Shown here: one piece after another, positions 26,103 to 47,354 of the stretch
Position numbering within the stretch: the first letter of the stretch is position 1
How the letters are laid out: each line of letters begins with the position of its first letter
Made by a program: the position numbers and the translations under genes
The notes under the pieces: model-generated
What the model saw: only the letters and a program-made list of their open reading frames with translations
Databases searched by the model: none
Told to the model about the DNA's origin: nothing
Assembly: GCA_035041965.1 (NCBI GenBank)
Contig: JAPYMA010002965.1
Location: 1-64,000, forward strand
DNA from: Anisakis pegreffii
Taxonomy: Eukaryota; Nematoda; Chromadorea; Rhabditida; Anisakidae
Direction: 5' to 3'
DNA length: 64,000 nt

Positions 26103-27362
26103 CTTGGAATGAATATTCGATCAATCTTCCGTTGTAATGCTCGCGTATTCAAGAAACTGTACATTTACCGAAAGAAAGCGCGTCACCAACACTGCGCATT
26201 CTCTGAAATCTTTTTGCGATAATCACATGACAACAACATGAAAACTTCGAATGTCGATGAACAATGAACATCCTCTCATCGTTGCCATCTGAAATGAATA
26301 GCAATGATGATTAGAGCCATAAAAGATAAGCGTGTAGTTCCCAATAAGTTATCAAGCACATTCATGGAAATAGCACTTTAATGATATCACTTTAATGATT
26401 CAATACATAATCACATTTGGCACGTAATTGCTCAAAACTGTTACTTGAATATTGCCAAGAAACTGCAAAATGATTTGATTTGTCGCGCAGTAGTAGTGAT
26501 GATTCTACTTGGTACATTCCGAGTTTTTCACATTGAATCTTTTTTTTTTCTTACAATATCATTGAATAAATTGTTCAGTTCATTATTTTCTAGTAGGAGT
26601 TACCTCGTTTTTTGGATAGACCGAAATCATAAAGTTTAATTTTCAACTGAATGTCACATTACTTTTTCAGATGCTGTACGTCCCGAATCATTATCAAAGT
26701 ATTTACAAGTGATATTCACTATAAGATCTGCAACTCTGAAGATGGCTGTTCATAGACAATTTCAGTCGAAAAAGCTTAGTTTCAAATTAGCTTTAACTAT
26801 AGCAGAATAGTGGACGATGTTTAATCATCGGTAAATAACGCTGAAATATAAATATTCCCACCACGAGCGAGTCAGATAGCCTGTGGGTTTTGATGTTTAT
26901 GGATGATAACTTGCAAAGATGGAGTACGTAAGCAGAAGTTGAGATTATATAAGTGAGGTTGCATCACTAGAACGCATGAAATGATATAATTTGATCGAGT
27001 AGCACTGTTCGATTAATGTAATTTGATTACACTGCCACCATTAATTAATATGTGATTGCTTTTATGAGTGACTGTGAAATAAATATTCATTTATACTTAT
27101 TGATCAGATAGTTCGCATTGATTATTATCTTGCATCATACCCAAAATAACACACAAAATTGTATGTTATATTGATAACGCTAATAAAGTGTTCGAAAATT
27201 TAATCATCCAGCAAACGCATAATTAGCAGATTGTACTTTTGTTGCTCTCTTCATAAACGATTCATTCAGCTGTTTGAAATATATGTCTTATCCAATATGC
27301 AGAAATGGATTTGAGTTTAACAACGAGGAACGAAATTTTCAGTTGATAAAATTCTTAAATAT
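26103..27362. other. Upstream region of neuroligin, no gene recognised
   Basis: This stretch lies 5' of the neuroligin start codon and should hold its 5' untranslated region and promoter, but I cannot point to a specific core element. Frames here are short. A 118-codon plus-strand frame at 25866-26222 is the antisense of the neuroligin first exon and its intron and is not a gene. Confidence 0.4.
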
Positions 27363-27470
27363 CAGTGTTGGGTGCACTATCGAAAAACGAAGTGCGCAAT
27401 CGCTATTCCACTATTGCTACTCAGCTATTCCGCGTCAATAGCGGAATAACGCGCTATTATCCCAACACTG
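27363..27470. mobile_element. Foldback hAT-type MITE with 8-bp target duplication
   Basis: A 108-bp element with perfect 10-bp terminal inverted repeats, CAGTGTTGGG on the left and CCCAACACTG on the right. It is flanked by TTAAATAT (27355-27362) and TCAAATAT (27471-27478), an 8-bp duplication matching at 7 of 8 positions, as hAT transposases make. The interior is itself foldback-like (GCTATTCCGC pairs with GCGGAATA). It is too short to encode a protein and so non-autonomous. Confidence 0.85.
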
Positions 27471-27478
27471 TCAAATAT

Positions 27479-30400
27479 TCCTTCTGGAAGACCTTAAGAA
27501 ATAATGCTAAATGCATTCTAAGCAATGTGAGTGGTGAGATGCAGCGTTTTAAAATCGTTGAAATCGTTTGACTATCGCTTGAACAGCAACTCTGTGGCTG
27601 TCATCCATGTTTTTCACATTCCCAATTCAATTTCTTCATTGTAAGGTTAACGACTGGATCCATCGATTCTCAAATTCAGAGTGCTTGGCTATGATGAATA
27701 CACTTTTATTCAACAATGCTGTTCGGAACTAGAGTTTTTTTTTAAATCGAGGAATCAAATTCCTATTCCTGCTGATCTCTATTGTTCCACACCTCGTTGT
27801 TATTATAAACGGATCTTGCTCAGTGTGAGAATGAGACGAAAATTCTCTTTTTTTCAGTTCATGATCGAAACGTTTCCCATTCGGAATCTCTCATAGTAGC
27901 CAATATATACGAAAATTAATTGCACACATTGATTAGTGATGGGCAGTGGGCACAACGTGCTAATCCGTTAGCATGTAAACGTTGTCATGCACACAAGTGT
28001 TCGTGATGCCATGCAATGCATCAACGATTTGTTGTATACATATTCGACATGATGCAAATTGATGAAGAAGTGAGTTCGTTCGGCTGCGTTGCTCATATAA
28101 AAGTAACTCTCATCGTTATATTCTCTGTTCGTCATTAGTGTTAATCATCAATCACACTGAAGTACTTTATATGCAGATTCACATGGCTGTTTTATGTGAA
28201 TTTGCATACATTATCAAATGAGGTCTTATAATACTTCAGAAATCATCATTACATTAAGTCAATCGAATGTGTTTCTTATTTAGTTAGTTAGTTATGACTG
28301 TGATCATTTATTGATGATTGCCTATTCAATTCAGTCTTATAATAAGCAACTTGTGATGTTATGATAAAAGTCGTGTAAGGTGCAGCTTCGCTGAGTAAGC
28401 ATAGAGGACATTATTGGTTGATTAGAACTGATTCTGAATGGAGACATCCTAAAATGGAAGCGCATTAAGATTCACAGTTGTTTGATGGAATATTTACATC
28501 ACGCTGTGAAGGTGCATGCCTTCAAATACGTACATTTTTTTCTATTGCAGTTTTAGAGTGTCAAATACATTCCAGAGCTCAATGATTATTCACCAGTTTA
28601 GAAACATTCGAACAACACAAGCAAGAAATCCGAAATTTCTCCTCATTTACATGCATATATAGTGTTTGGTCAATTATGTGCGTAATCAAGTACAAGTACA
28701 AATGCAAGTAGTATTCGTTATCGAGCGAACATTTTCCGATTGAGCATCTAAATTTTCCTGCAGCAATCCGTTTTTCTAAAGATATTTTATGCATTCTTAA
28801 GGGAACATACGTAAACAAGTTATTGCGTTGTCATACATTTTGATGAATAAGACAGTGTTTTTCAAATCTCAAAGATTATGTCATCGGGATGACTGAAAAG
28901 AAATCAATTTAAAATCACTGAGAATCTTCGACCACAATACTGAGAATCTTCCTTTCTTTATCAACAATTTACGTTTAACATGTAGATCGCAACGAAATAA
29001 TTCTCCTAAAACAAAAGAAATATTCATTAGTCTCCTGCTAGCTATATCGATACATACCAGTGATTCTCTACGAGAACATATTTCATAGATTCGAACAATA
29101 ATGAAAATTTGATTAGGAAACCAGAGTCGATATTATCATTTACCGGAGATCAACAGCACGAATGAGTTTCATTGCATTCATAAAACTAAGTGCTACTCAA
29201 AATTTTTATATCACAGAATGAACCAATGGTATCAATGTTACCGGGCATTAATGCAGTAATTTCATCGAGTCAATCAATGATATTCCAAACAATAACATCG
29301 ACTCATCAATGAAATAGTATGACTGGAAAAATAGTGAGGGGAGATGAATATATGGAACGAAGCTAATATTACAGATGCATCTTCAGTGATAAATCACAGC
29401 AGTCAGTCTTATTTCGGCCGGCTGGTAATAAAGGGAGTCAGTGCCAAGAATGTGGACAGATCCAATTCAACACATAAAAAGCGTAAATCCGTTGAATATT
29501 CGAACGAAAAATTATTCCTTGAGATGTGCTCAATCGATAAATACTTTTTATGCTATCATTGTGAGCAGTTAAACACTGCTATCAATACCGTAAACGACAG
29601 TATCTATCAAGCAACGTTTTGCAATCGCACATTTTATTAATTGCACGACATCCAAAAGAACTTTGCGCTTCACAACGAATGCTTCAAAAAAACTTCTCAT
29701 CCCCATCATGACATATTACAAATCTGTGATAATGTCATGTACGGTATAATTATTGGAATGGATTTAGATTCGTTTAAATTCATGATTTATAATAAGTGAT
29801 CGATAAATCAATGATTCTTTTGAAGACTTATGACTTGCTCTGCTAATATTAAACGGTGTGCAAAGAAGAAAAACTATGATATTCACGATATTACTGGCAA
29901 TAGTATATCTGTTATTATCGATAATATCAGCTCATTACAGACACAAGCCATAATGAATTTGATGACTGATCGAATGAAGAAATTAATTATTAAATAGTTA
30001 TGGTGGGTCATCCAACAATTTTTCTTCACACTAACATTTGTCAATTGTTGAATTTGAACCACTTAAAAGTATAATCTGATTGCAATGACGACACCATCCA
30101 GTTGCACAATCGAATGCAATACATGAACAGTCACAAGAATTTTTTGAACAGTAAAAACAAAAGTATTTGTATTTATCTTAACAATAAAACGTTGTAATTA
30201 TTGCTCTACAAATACGACAAATACATTTTTTCAATTGTATCCAAAATGTTTATTCATTGTGATTTTTTCAAAATGTATTTAGAAATTGTCAAGCAAGAGA
30301 GCGTCATTTTTCCATCGGAATTTTGCAAAAAAAAAGCTTGTGAAGTGAGAACAAGTGAAAAGTGTACAGTAATCAACCGTGACGATTAGGCAATGTGAAT

Positions 30401-30922
30401 ATGATGCAAGTTGCCATCAAACAACCAACCAAAATTCATACATCTAACACTGAAATACGACGGCGTCGTGCAAAAAAATACAGTTGATTGCGAGAAACAA
30501 AAGCAACGTTTGTGACGGAATTTGGATAACACATGTATACATTTATCTAAGAATGAAGCATCCGCGCTAGAAAACAGAATTATTGAAGAGACATTCATTT
30601 ATTGAATATTGACTGTATGTTATCGGAGCATAATATTTTCGAAGAGAAAATGAAATTGTGTTGCATTAAACAAACACGTTTACAGCGAAGGATTCGTTCG
30701 AATATGAGCAAATATCGTAGAAAAAAGCATCTTCGCTTCAACCAATTATGATCTTATTGTTTAGAACAATCACTATCAGTGAACAAGCATCTAAGTTTTG
30801 CTGTTTGGAGAATATATTGGCTATGTGATTATTATTAAAATGTGAATGATACGTTAAAGTGAGAGTATCCTTTAGGATGACAAATACAAGGAAGTGAAAG
30901 GTTCATAGCATTTTAATGTGAA
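27479..30922. other. No gene recognised
   Basis: About 3.4 kb of AT-rich intergenic DNA. Near 27934 the words TAGTGATGGGC and TTAGCATGTAAACGTTGTCATG resemble the start and inner palindromes of another small transposon, but no matching right terminus was found. A 98-codon plus-strand frame (29344-29640) has no recognisable content. Confidence 0.35.
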
Positions 30923-31352
30923 ATGAATGACGAAACGAATATGAACAAAAGATTGACAGAGCTGTCAAGAACACTAAACGCCATCTGATGGGATTGCATC
31001 TCTCGTGAAAATTAGCGATATGAAAGATAAACTCAACGAATTGTCACTGAGTTTCAACAAGTTTTCTCCTAACCGATAATCTCATCTGTCAATATTGAAC
31101 GAAAGGTCCGATAAAAATATGTTGGAATTCAAGAGGAACAACGACGATATCAGTGTTCAAAGTGTGACTGATAATTCGCTGGTTAAATATCGTCAACAAT
31201 CCGAGCTTTATCTAGGGAAGCAATCAAATTTTAATCGATAAAAAGAATTCGCTCTCATCAGCTGCAAAGAAGTGAATATTACAGAAACGGTATCCAGCAG
31301 CATTACTGCTCTTCAAGTCAGTGCTCAATTCTACACTAATTCAGTTCAATAA
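30923..31352 (+). pseudogene. Possible decayed coiled-coil-like coding sequence
   Basis: From the ATG at 30923 one frame reads MNDETNMNKRLTELSRTLNA before a stop. From 31008 to 31352 a second frame carries about 115 codons with only two internal stops, including MKDKLNELSLSFNKF, ERSDKNMLEFKRNNDDISVQ and ITETVSSSITALQVSAQFY. The spacing of Leu, Glu and Lys suggests amphipathic helix. I recognise no family, and purine-rich AT DNA can give such peptides by chance, so confidence is low. Further weak open stretches continue to about 31970. Confidence 0.25.
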
Positions 31353-34300
31353 TGTACACGGTACTGTTCTTGACAGTAGCAAAATGTTTCTCAGTGCGGT
31401 AAGGCTGATCGGCCTCAGTTGAAGTGCAATCAAACGAATATCAGTTTGCCTGTGAATTGATTTTCGATACAAATTTCGTGGAAAATTGATCTAAAGATCA
31501 CTGAAATTTTGCAATTGTCCGTTCTTTTCGATTTCTCAGTTATCTGTTTATTTGGATATGGTGAAAGAAGCGTTATTCGTTGAGTTTAAGATGACAATGT
31601 AACTTTATTAATAGAGCTTGGCTGCTATGTGAATGCAAATGAGTGTATCAAAGATTGAGATTTATCAAAACGATGAGTTTTGATTACAATACAACTTTTT
31701 GAGCCATCAACAAGCCGAAAAACAATGGAAAAGAACGTCTATCGAAACCGAGTAGATAAACATTGTCGATAATAACATCTCCTCATATCCCAGGAGAACT
31801 CAAAGCCGTGCAACGTTCGGCATAAAAGCTGCTATCTTAATAGAACAATACGCAGCAAAGAATCACGTCTATTAGCTGTCACTATACAACCAATCGTTGT
31901 TGTACACTCCCAGATATATATTACGGATGCACGTCATTGGTATACTATTAAGTTCAGCAAATAAATTTTATAACGTAATTCATCAAGATAATGTTTTTAC
32001 AGCGAAGCCATAAAATTCATACCGTATTGATCGTTTGGCTTAGATGACGTATAAGAGCGCAATGTTGAATGATTATTTGGCAGACACAAACGGAATTTGG
32101 AAGATTTGATGAGACTGATATTCAGTGAATATGGAACGGATTAAGTTGTTTTACTGATTGAAGTGAATTCAAGATTTGAACAGCTCGAAGAGGATTTCTA
32201 TTGGCGCATTAAATGAACAGTTCGATGCGCCGATTCACTAACTCAATTTTCTTAAATTGTCGTCGCTGAACTGAATGTATTTGCATACGTATATTTCCAT
32301 TCCGTAAGTGTAATGCAACAACTCTGGTCAAGTGCTTCGTTCTTCCTTCATAAAAGTAAACCCAATATTTGTATCTAAATTGAATTAGAATTTAAAAGAA
32401 AATTTCTGCTCATTCAACGTATTTAGGTGCCTGCCATCCATTGCAGCCATCATCCAATTTGTTCACAACGTCTTCTCAAAACATTATTTGCCTGTCGGCA
32501 GCTTATCGCCACTGCCCTAAATGCTAAATCACTACTCGATAAGTAAGTACTTACATACATAATATTTATGTACATTAACATCTTCCTTCACTACTTCACT
32601 TCATTATCTCATCGTCAATTTGATGATGAAATCCTTAAAATGGTCATCAGTGTCGTCTATGCATTATCTATACTGAGCACAATAAATGAATGCAAATACA
32701 TTCAAATGCTTGATTCTTCACATCTATCTTTTCAAAACACAAACACAATAAAAATCTTTGTGATTATCTCTTCTACCTATTAATCATTCAAATATCAATA
32801 ATATATCTCTTCACTCTACACATAACCAGTAATTTACATCATTTTTTGGGGTGGATCACATGGAAAATCAATGTGATAATGTGTGAATGAGATTGCTTTG
32901 AAGCGAATGAATTTGAAAAGGTTGCGTGAACTAAGTTCGTTTACATTTTACTGAGCAGAATAGACCACTACGTTTATGCTAAGCATGGAAGTCATGTTCT
33001 TGTTCGAATGACGAAACGTCTCAACATTGTGGTCGGGGAGCAGATAGATCTTCGTTCGACTCGCTGAATTCTGATAATTCAATCAATGTGGAATCTCTTG
33101 AGTTTTGAATGAAAGTCGGATGAAAAGTGTTTCATTAGGAATGAATTGAATGATTTATTCGTGTATATAGGAAGAATATACTTAGAAGCAATTCGAAAAG
33201 TCCACCGAGAATGCTTGTTCCATTGACAAAAAAATGGGACGAAACTGTCGGCGAGGAATTTGAAGTAAAACGGAAAAAGTTTTCACGAGAACTGGTGCTT
33301 GTGCTGGATTCATTTCATTCCCATTTGTTTCTTCATAATTTCTTCCCTTTGGCAGACATTGTGGAAATAACAGGTAGCCTTGCAATTTGCTTGAATGTCT
33401 GAGAATATTCATCTTGTTTATCGTTAATATCAGTAACTGTTTTTATATCGTTATGACATCGTTCACGTCACATTAAGTGGAACATTTAACGGGATCGTCT
33501 AATGCTCATTCGGAGCAGTGGATCTGTTTTTTGAGCAGTTTCCCATCATTTGAAGGCAACTCTAATTAAGACAATGAATTGGAGGTAACTGAATCACGTT
33601 CAATATGCGGAAATGATACTTCTGAGAAGAAGTAGCTAGTTAACACAATCACGGTCATCAAATTTTATTGCTTTCCTATGGGTGTGATTTTTGAGATATT
33701 TAAGCGAATGATTTATTTGGGACTGTCATTATCAAATCAAACATATAAAGTTCATCACAAAAATGTGCCGAACTAAAAAATATTCTGAGAAAAATCTTCT
33801 ATGCATTCATGCACACTTAATCATCAAGTCACTTTTAGAAGTGTATTGATTTCGTATTGATTCTTTCTTGGATGAATAAAATAATAGGATTGAGGTGTTG
33901 CTTGCTTTCAAACAAACACTATCATAATTTCAATATTTCACAAGCAAACGAACGCGCATTACGTAAACATGACAAATTCGAGTCACATTATGGGTGAATA
34001 GTAGAAGAAGCATACATAATTACTTTATTGAATAAGCTCTTTCAAAGAATTTGTATGCTCGATGATTGACTAATTGCTATCGAAATCGGATCACAGATTG
34101 TTACGAGAATCGAAGTTCGTGTTGAGAAGCAATATGAGTTGAATCAGTGTCATCGTGAATTATTTCATAGTTTTAAAGAGCATTTCACAGTGTTGATCGA
34201 GTAATTTCACTCGGTAAACCAGGAGAGTACTCGAGTGTTTCTTTGCTTCATCTGACTTTCATTAAACTTCGTCTGATGAGCAGATTACAAGCAATCCTCA

Positions 34301-37300
34301 ATCACTAACCATGTCGCGATCATAAGCAGTCGTTTGCCATGCCAATAAGAATGTTCAAATCATTCAACCAAAATGCCATATGATCAAAATAGTCGCAAAA
34401 TGAAAACGAGCCGAAGGTATTTCATTGGAGCGCCATTATGTGAGGAAAGATCAAAGAGAATACATCCAATCATTGTTGTTAAACGATAAACTCAGAACAA
34501 ATCAATCGTTTTCGAAAATCAATAATCCCATTCCTAGTGAGTTATTATGTGAATGGATGTCAGTAAATCATTCCCTCGTCTTAATGTCATCACATTTTTT
34601 GCTGTTATCATGTTCCAAAAACAAGTTATTCATTGGCTTATTAGAGTTTCTAGAGACATGTAGTCATCATCAGATTATTATCGGTTCTTCGAACGAACGA
34701 AAATGTGCAAAGAAAAATCAACTATGCTTCTAAAACACATAAATGAGTCCCTCAGTAGTTTTTTTAATTTAAATTATGATTCGGTGTCAGATCGTCAGTG
34801 TTTTGGTGATGAGGGCTACTTGATTACTTGAAATACAGAATGAACTGCTTCAGGAATTCTCAGCCTTTTAAATTTTGCACTGATTTAAACCGCGAAGGTT
34901 CAACTGGTAATCACATCAATTCAGTTGGATTCTTGCGGCAAAGTTCATGCAATGAGATAAATCTTTTTTAAAAGCAATGGTTCTGTTGAGAGACGTAATG
35001 GTGCAAAAAAATGAATCGTAAGCACACCTCGGAACGCAAATGAACTCGATCATAGTAGCAGTTGGAAGAGTGCTCGATCGCAAGTATACTCATAGTCAGT
35101 CATTAACGATAATAGCAGATGATTGCTATCTTCAATCAACAATTAACGATCTGTCGACAACAAAAATAACTGTGAGCATAAATCATCATTTAACTTTCCA
35201 CAATGAATCTTTTCCGAATATTCGACAACATTTAGTGCACAATATGCTCACATGTGAATTTCATGAATCAGTAGCAATGCTCTGGAGAAGAGTCACACAC
35301 CTGATCAGGTTCAGCTATGGAACGATATGAAATGTTCAATCAATAAGCTAATTGCAAGCATCACCATCGCGCACTATCAGTATGCTACGTCGAAATTTTC
35401 TAACCCGAAGCGATTGTTTTGACGGTATTTCATGTTCGCAATGAGTCAGCCACTGATTACATACGTAACAGTAATCTTGATTGCAGCAACTAGCAATCAA
35501 CGAACATCCATCCTATAGTTAGGCATTCAGGTAGACGTCGTTTGATATTCAGATTCCTTATTATTTCTTGTTGGATCTACAAATTTCAGCGTAATCTTTG
35601 CGTCAGTTTCCACTGTTAAAATACGAGAATATTTGATTTTTCAAGAGCACAATAAGCCAATGTTCGCTTCGATAAAAATAACTGACTTGATTAAGGAAGA
35701 ATTACCCTCGATACGTTTATGTAAATGATTTGTAATGAGCATTACTCTTCGTAAATCCCGTCTCGATCATTTGGAAATTCACTGCGTGACTATGAGAAAT
35801 TAAACAACGTATAGCATGCTGCCGACTTTATTGTGAAATCGTTTCTTAAACAAACTCGAAAATACATAATGAGTTAGATAAAAGACGGTATCCAATGACA
35901 TCTTAGGGTGATGATTGTCATATTTTATCAAGAAAGAAACCATTGAAAATACCACTCAATCGATCTCATGAAATGTAGCAATCAATCCTTAATGCTTTCT
36001 CCTATTGCAAAGACTGAAATATCTAGAAAGGATAGTGAATATGATCGATGAATGATGAATAAATAATGCAGTTGCAAAAGACCTCATCTCGAAGACACTT
36101 CATTGCAAGGAAAAGAATCGTCGAAATATTGTTTCGTTCCTCGTTGGAAACAGATTCAGTGGATGTTGCAAATGTGATAAGAAGTACACAAACGTAAGCG
36201 GCGATGATAATCAGTTAAGCAATGGTAGTGATGATGCATGTAAGAAATATTACGTAACACAAATGAGTATGAGTATAATTCATGTATGAGTTGATGTGAA
36301 GAAAGTATCGATAACGAACGAGAAAATGCAGAATCCACAAACGAGAAAATGTAGAGCAGCAACAAATACGAAGTAATAGTAATCGACGTCCGTTCATTGC
36401 TCATTGCGGCTCATTTTGTTAAACGATCTTCATTTGAGCAGCTCAATGTTTTATGCTAAGAAATGCTCGGCTGGCTTCCCATGAGATATGATGACAGATA
36501 AAAGTAAGTAACAAGGAAAACGTCACTGTCTGTATTAAAACATATCCACTCACTTTGTTCATTCACCGACAGCATCAACCAACTCAATTGCTTATGAAAT
36601 CTCATTGCATTTCACACACAACTACAACTACTCTTCTTATTCGCTTCCCTAAGCTCAGTACAAAAATTAAACTGCACTAGATGATCATCAAGATAGATCT
36701 GCTCTATATAACAACATCCATGACTTTCGTCTTTTTTTCACGCACATATAATGCAATCAAATGATAACTTACGTGTTCCGTTTTGAGTTCAGTGAAACAA
36801 CAAATCCATTTCTTTAGAGCGCTGTTGATTCAAGTAACTGCTCCAGCTGAAGTGCATATCCGATAATCTCACTAAATTCTGGTGTCATCTATTAGCTGAT
36901 AATCAAACAACAACAAATACGAGCGCTTGTTCACTTATGAATAATGCATCAACCTAAGAAATTTTCGTCTGCTCATCAAATAGTAATGAGCCAGCAAAAA
37001 GGGTGTTCTCATTGTATCAGGGAATAGGATGGTTACAAAAAAAGTGGATTACAGCGATGCCACTTTGATTATCTGATTCAAAGTGCATTGCTGTTGAATT
37101 GCATCAATAGGTTATTTCGTGAGCATCATACCATCAGCTGGATACGTGTCAATTACTTTTTGCCAGAAATTGTCACACAAATCGAATGAACAAAGTCGAA
37201 TTAGCATTTTAACTCCGAATATTAGTATATCATCAATAATGATCTTGCAGCGATCCCGATTCAATGAAGCAAACAACGAAAACTACATGAAAAAAACAAT

Positions 37301-38234
37301 TCTTAAAGTAATCAGCCATATTTAATGGAGTGAAGAGATAAGGAAGAGTATAAAGTAAATGAGCAATTTAAGAAAAACGATTGTAATTTTGAAGAGGAAT
37401 TGATGTTAGTGAATATGAAACAGAACTAAGGATATGTATATACCGCAACAGATATAAGATATAATCATGTTCATCTAACTAGCAAGTAGCAATCGCTTTG
37501 GTCAGGTGTTACTTCTAATATTATCACTCACATACACACACAAACATATCACAATAATATGAACATCGAATAACGTCAATACAAATATACGTCACACTTA
37601 ACACTTTAACGCAACAAATAACGACTTAAAGCATCTTCTTCACTTCATCGGTAATCTTTCGATTAACTCTTCGACTGTGTCCAACTCAACTTCATTAAGG
37701 CAAGCTCGAAGCAGTGCTCGTTCTGAAATTTGTCGAGAGATGGAATTCAATGAAGCTGATGCAAGTAGTCTGGTCAGTAAAAACAATCACCGCTAGCGAA
37801 TTCGTGTAAATCTTATCAGTATGCGAAAAGATTGTTTCACGACAGAGTTAACTTGTAAAGCGGGACCTAGCATTAACAACAATAGGTGCATAAGGGCACA
37901 ATACCTAATTGGGTGAATTCATGACATTTTCGGTTAGTTCTTCGCTAATTATGTAGCACATAACAGTTTTCATTTGATTATTGTAATTATAGGAGCATTC
38001 TCAATTGATCACTTCACCGTGCACGAATACATCCACACTTGTAAAGATTCAAAGCAACACCTTGTTCGTGAAATTATTCAATGCTTTCCAGTGACGAAGA
38101 ATTTTCCTCCTTGGTAGGGAAGCTGACGATGTCATGGTAGAAGGATTGAGGAGGCTGGTGATTTCACTTAACTGATTTTTTTGCATACTTTCATTATAAT
38201 CAATAACTAATATCGTCGAAATGACTCACTTTAA
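31353..38234. other. No gene recognised
   Basis: Nearly 7 kb without a supportable gene. Open frames reach about 100 codons on both strands (for example 34425-34733 and 35040-35330, plus) but none matches a family or shows exon-like boundaries. Around 32475-32520 a GC-richer patch (GCAGCTTATCGCCACTGCCC) looks like a transposon end, but I could not find its partner. Confidence 0.35.
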
Positions 38235-38389
38235 CTCACTCTAATGTATCGCCTACGAGTGATGCATTGTCGGAGGCGGTGGACGGGGAGAGCGGCGGTA
38301 ATGCATATTGCTGGAGAGATGAGTGGGGGTTGGTGGTGTAACATATCGCTAGGAGAATGGCATAGAACGCGACCACTCGAGAACCACTG
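38235..38389. mobile_element. hAT-like MITE, one end eroded
   Basis: A GC-rich patch in AT-rich DNA ending CACTCGAGAACCACTG, whose reverse complement (CAGTGGTTCTCGAGTG) is a typical hAT-style terminus and resembles the element at 13978-14118. The right flank CTTTAATC (38390-38397) resembles CTTTAACT just before the proposed left end, matching at 6 of 8 positions. The left terminus itself is no longer recognisable, so its coordinate is approximate. Confidence 0.4.
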
Positions 38390-40432
38390 CTTTAATCAGT
38401 TTATCCGTTAAACTGAATTCAGAGTTTTGTTTCATGCGTCTATCTTTATTAACTGTACGTAGTCGTACTGCTGCCACTAGATTCATGGGTGGATTGAGTG
38501 TGAGAACAAATCTGTATCTTCAACTGCGAATTTATCGAAGATGAAATATAGCAATTGAACATTTAAAAGGAGTGCAGATGCTTTTTGTGATTGATGAATG
38601 AGTATGTTATGCACTCATTGTTGCTTCATTTTGATGTACAACGGTAAATGAACGTCGTCACCTCAATGATGCATTCAGGAAATTGTGTTTTTTTGCACTA
38701 CTACACTCCACGGCAACCTTTGTCCAGTTTTTATTAATCCTTACCGCTGAATTTATTTACATTTTTATTGACATTTGTGCGAGTTAAAGATCAAAAATTT
38801 CTTGAAATGTGCAAAGGAAAGAAAAATTGAATGAGCAACGGAGATGGCATTGCTAAACAATAATAACTGATCAAAACGTCGAAAAAAACCACGAACAGAA
38901 AGAGAACGAAGTGGCGAGATTAGGTATGCAAGTTTGCAGGACAAACGAGTGATAAAAGAGACCGATTGTAGTGATAGTGATAAATGAAGTGGTCATAACA
39001 GTGATTGCAGTTAATGGTAGTCGTGATAATAGTGAACATTTTGAAAAGACTCTCATTGTTGCTAAACGAAGAAATAGATGGACTGTACACAGACATTGTT
39101 CTGATAAAAACCTATTCAAAATCGCCGAAATACCAGACAAATAACCATAAAAGGCACGATAGAGAATGTCTATCACTCGAGAGTACATTTATGTCTAGTT
39201 CTTGATATCAGCTCGATAGGTTCAAGCAAATGGTGATGAGTGTAGTATTTGTTGGGGCTGGACTCATTCTCACATCAGCGATGAATATCTAAATGTGAGT
39301 GAATGATCTGTTTAGGTGGTGCAATAAATTTGATTTGTGATCACATTTACAACCGATCTGCTAATACACACCCACACCTTACGATCACCACTCGAAACTA
39401 GGGTATTTCGTTTTTGAAACTTGTATTCTTTTGTACTCAATCTGCTTAAAACATTTAGGAACGTCAAGAGCAGATAATCTCATAACTCAGCTCATTATCT
39501 GATGAAGGTGATACGTTTAGGTTCATAAACCATGTTTCTGGAACGTTGGCAGCTTTTCAGTTGAACTGAGACACGATTTATCAGGTAAAAACAAAAGATG
39601 AGAACAGGCGTTGAGATCATAACATGACAGATTGAGCGTCTTATTTATTACAGCTTCTTTCAGCTTCTGGGCATCGAAATTTCGATAACTTTCTTTCAGA
39701 AAAACAAGTAAATACAATTCAAAACCAATAACTAGTACATAACTACTGAAAACGGAGTTGATTTCGACGAAACGTCACACGAAAATTTAGTGCGCGTCTG
39801 GCCGAATCAACACAATCTTTAACAGTTCAAATTTGAATGAAAGAATCAATAGATAAATACAGTGAAATCAACAGTCCAATACACCGTACAATATTACATT
39901 CTCGGATCATTGTGTAGTTGGCGAGTAAAATAAAACTTTGTCAATTTATAACACGAAACTATGGAATTTTGGTCAATTTTATGAACATATTTTGAAACTT
40001 AAAATTTCACAACAACAAAACCAGAATCATCACAATCACGAACAACAAATTAACGAACAAACAAAAATGAATAACTCTCAGTTTGTACAACTAACAAATG
40101 TAACACATCACACCAACTGTACAGCTATACTCGTGACAATCCCCTGATGCATATGTAGTAACAGAACAACTGCAAAACAACCGTAAACATTCTTGCAGAT
40201 TAAGATCGTGAAAAGAACCGAAATTCTCATTGTTCTCTTCAGTTCTGCAAACATAAAACATAGGAAAGTAATAGACTAAGTTTCAAGAACAATAATTAAC
40301 GCCACTCCAGTCATCTCCATCAAACGCACTCGGCTCACGGTCAAACAACTTAAAATATCGTAATGTGGACATACGAACCGAATCGTATAACTGTACATAA
40401 GAAAAATTCAGCAAAAAAAAAACATCGCAAGC
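38390..40432. other. Downstream of nuclear receptor, no gene recognised
   Basis: AT-rich sequence 3' of the nuclear receptor stop codon. The minus-strand 105-codon frame at 39188-38871 is hydrophobic but resembles no known family and lacks exon signals. The proximal part probably includes the receptor's 3' untranslated region. Confidence 0.35.

Positions 40433-47354
<6,922 letters not shown>

Noticed and set aside
33000..33090. CGTTCGACTCGC considered as a tRNA B box
   Set aside because: No matching A box, acceptor stem or cloverleaf pairing could be built around it.
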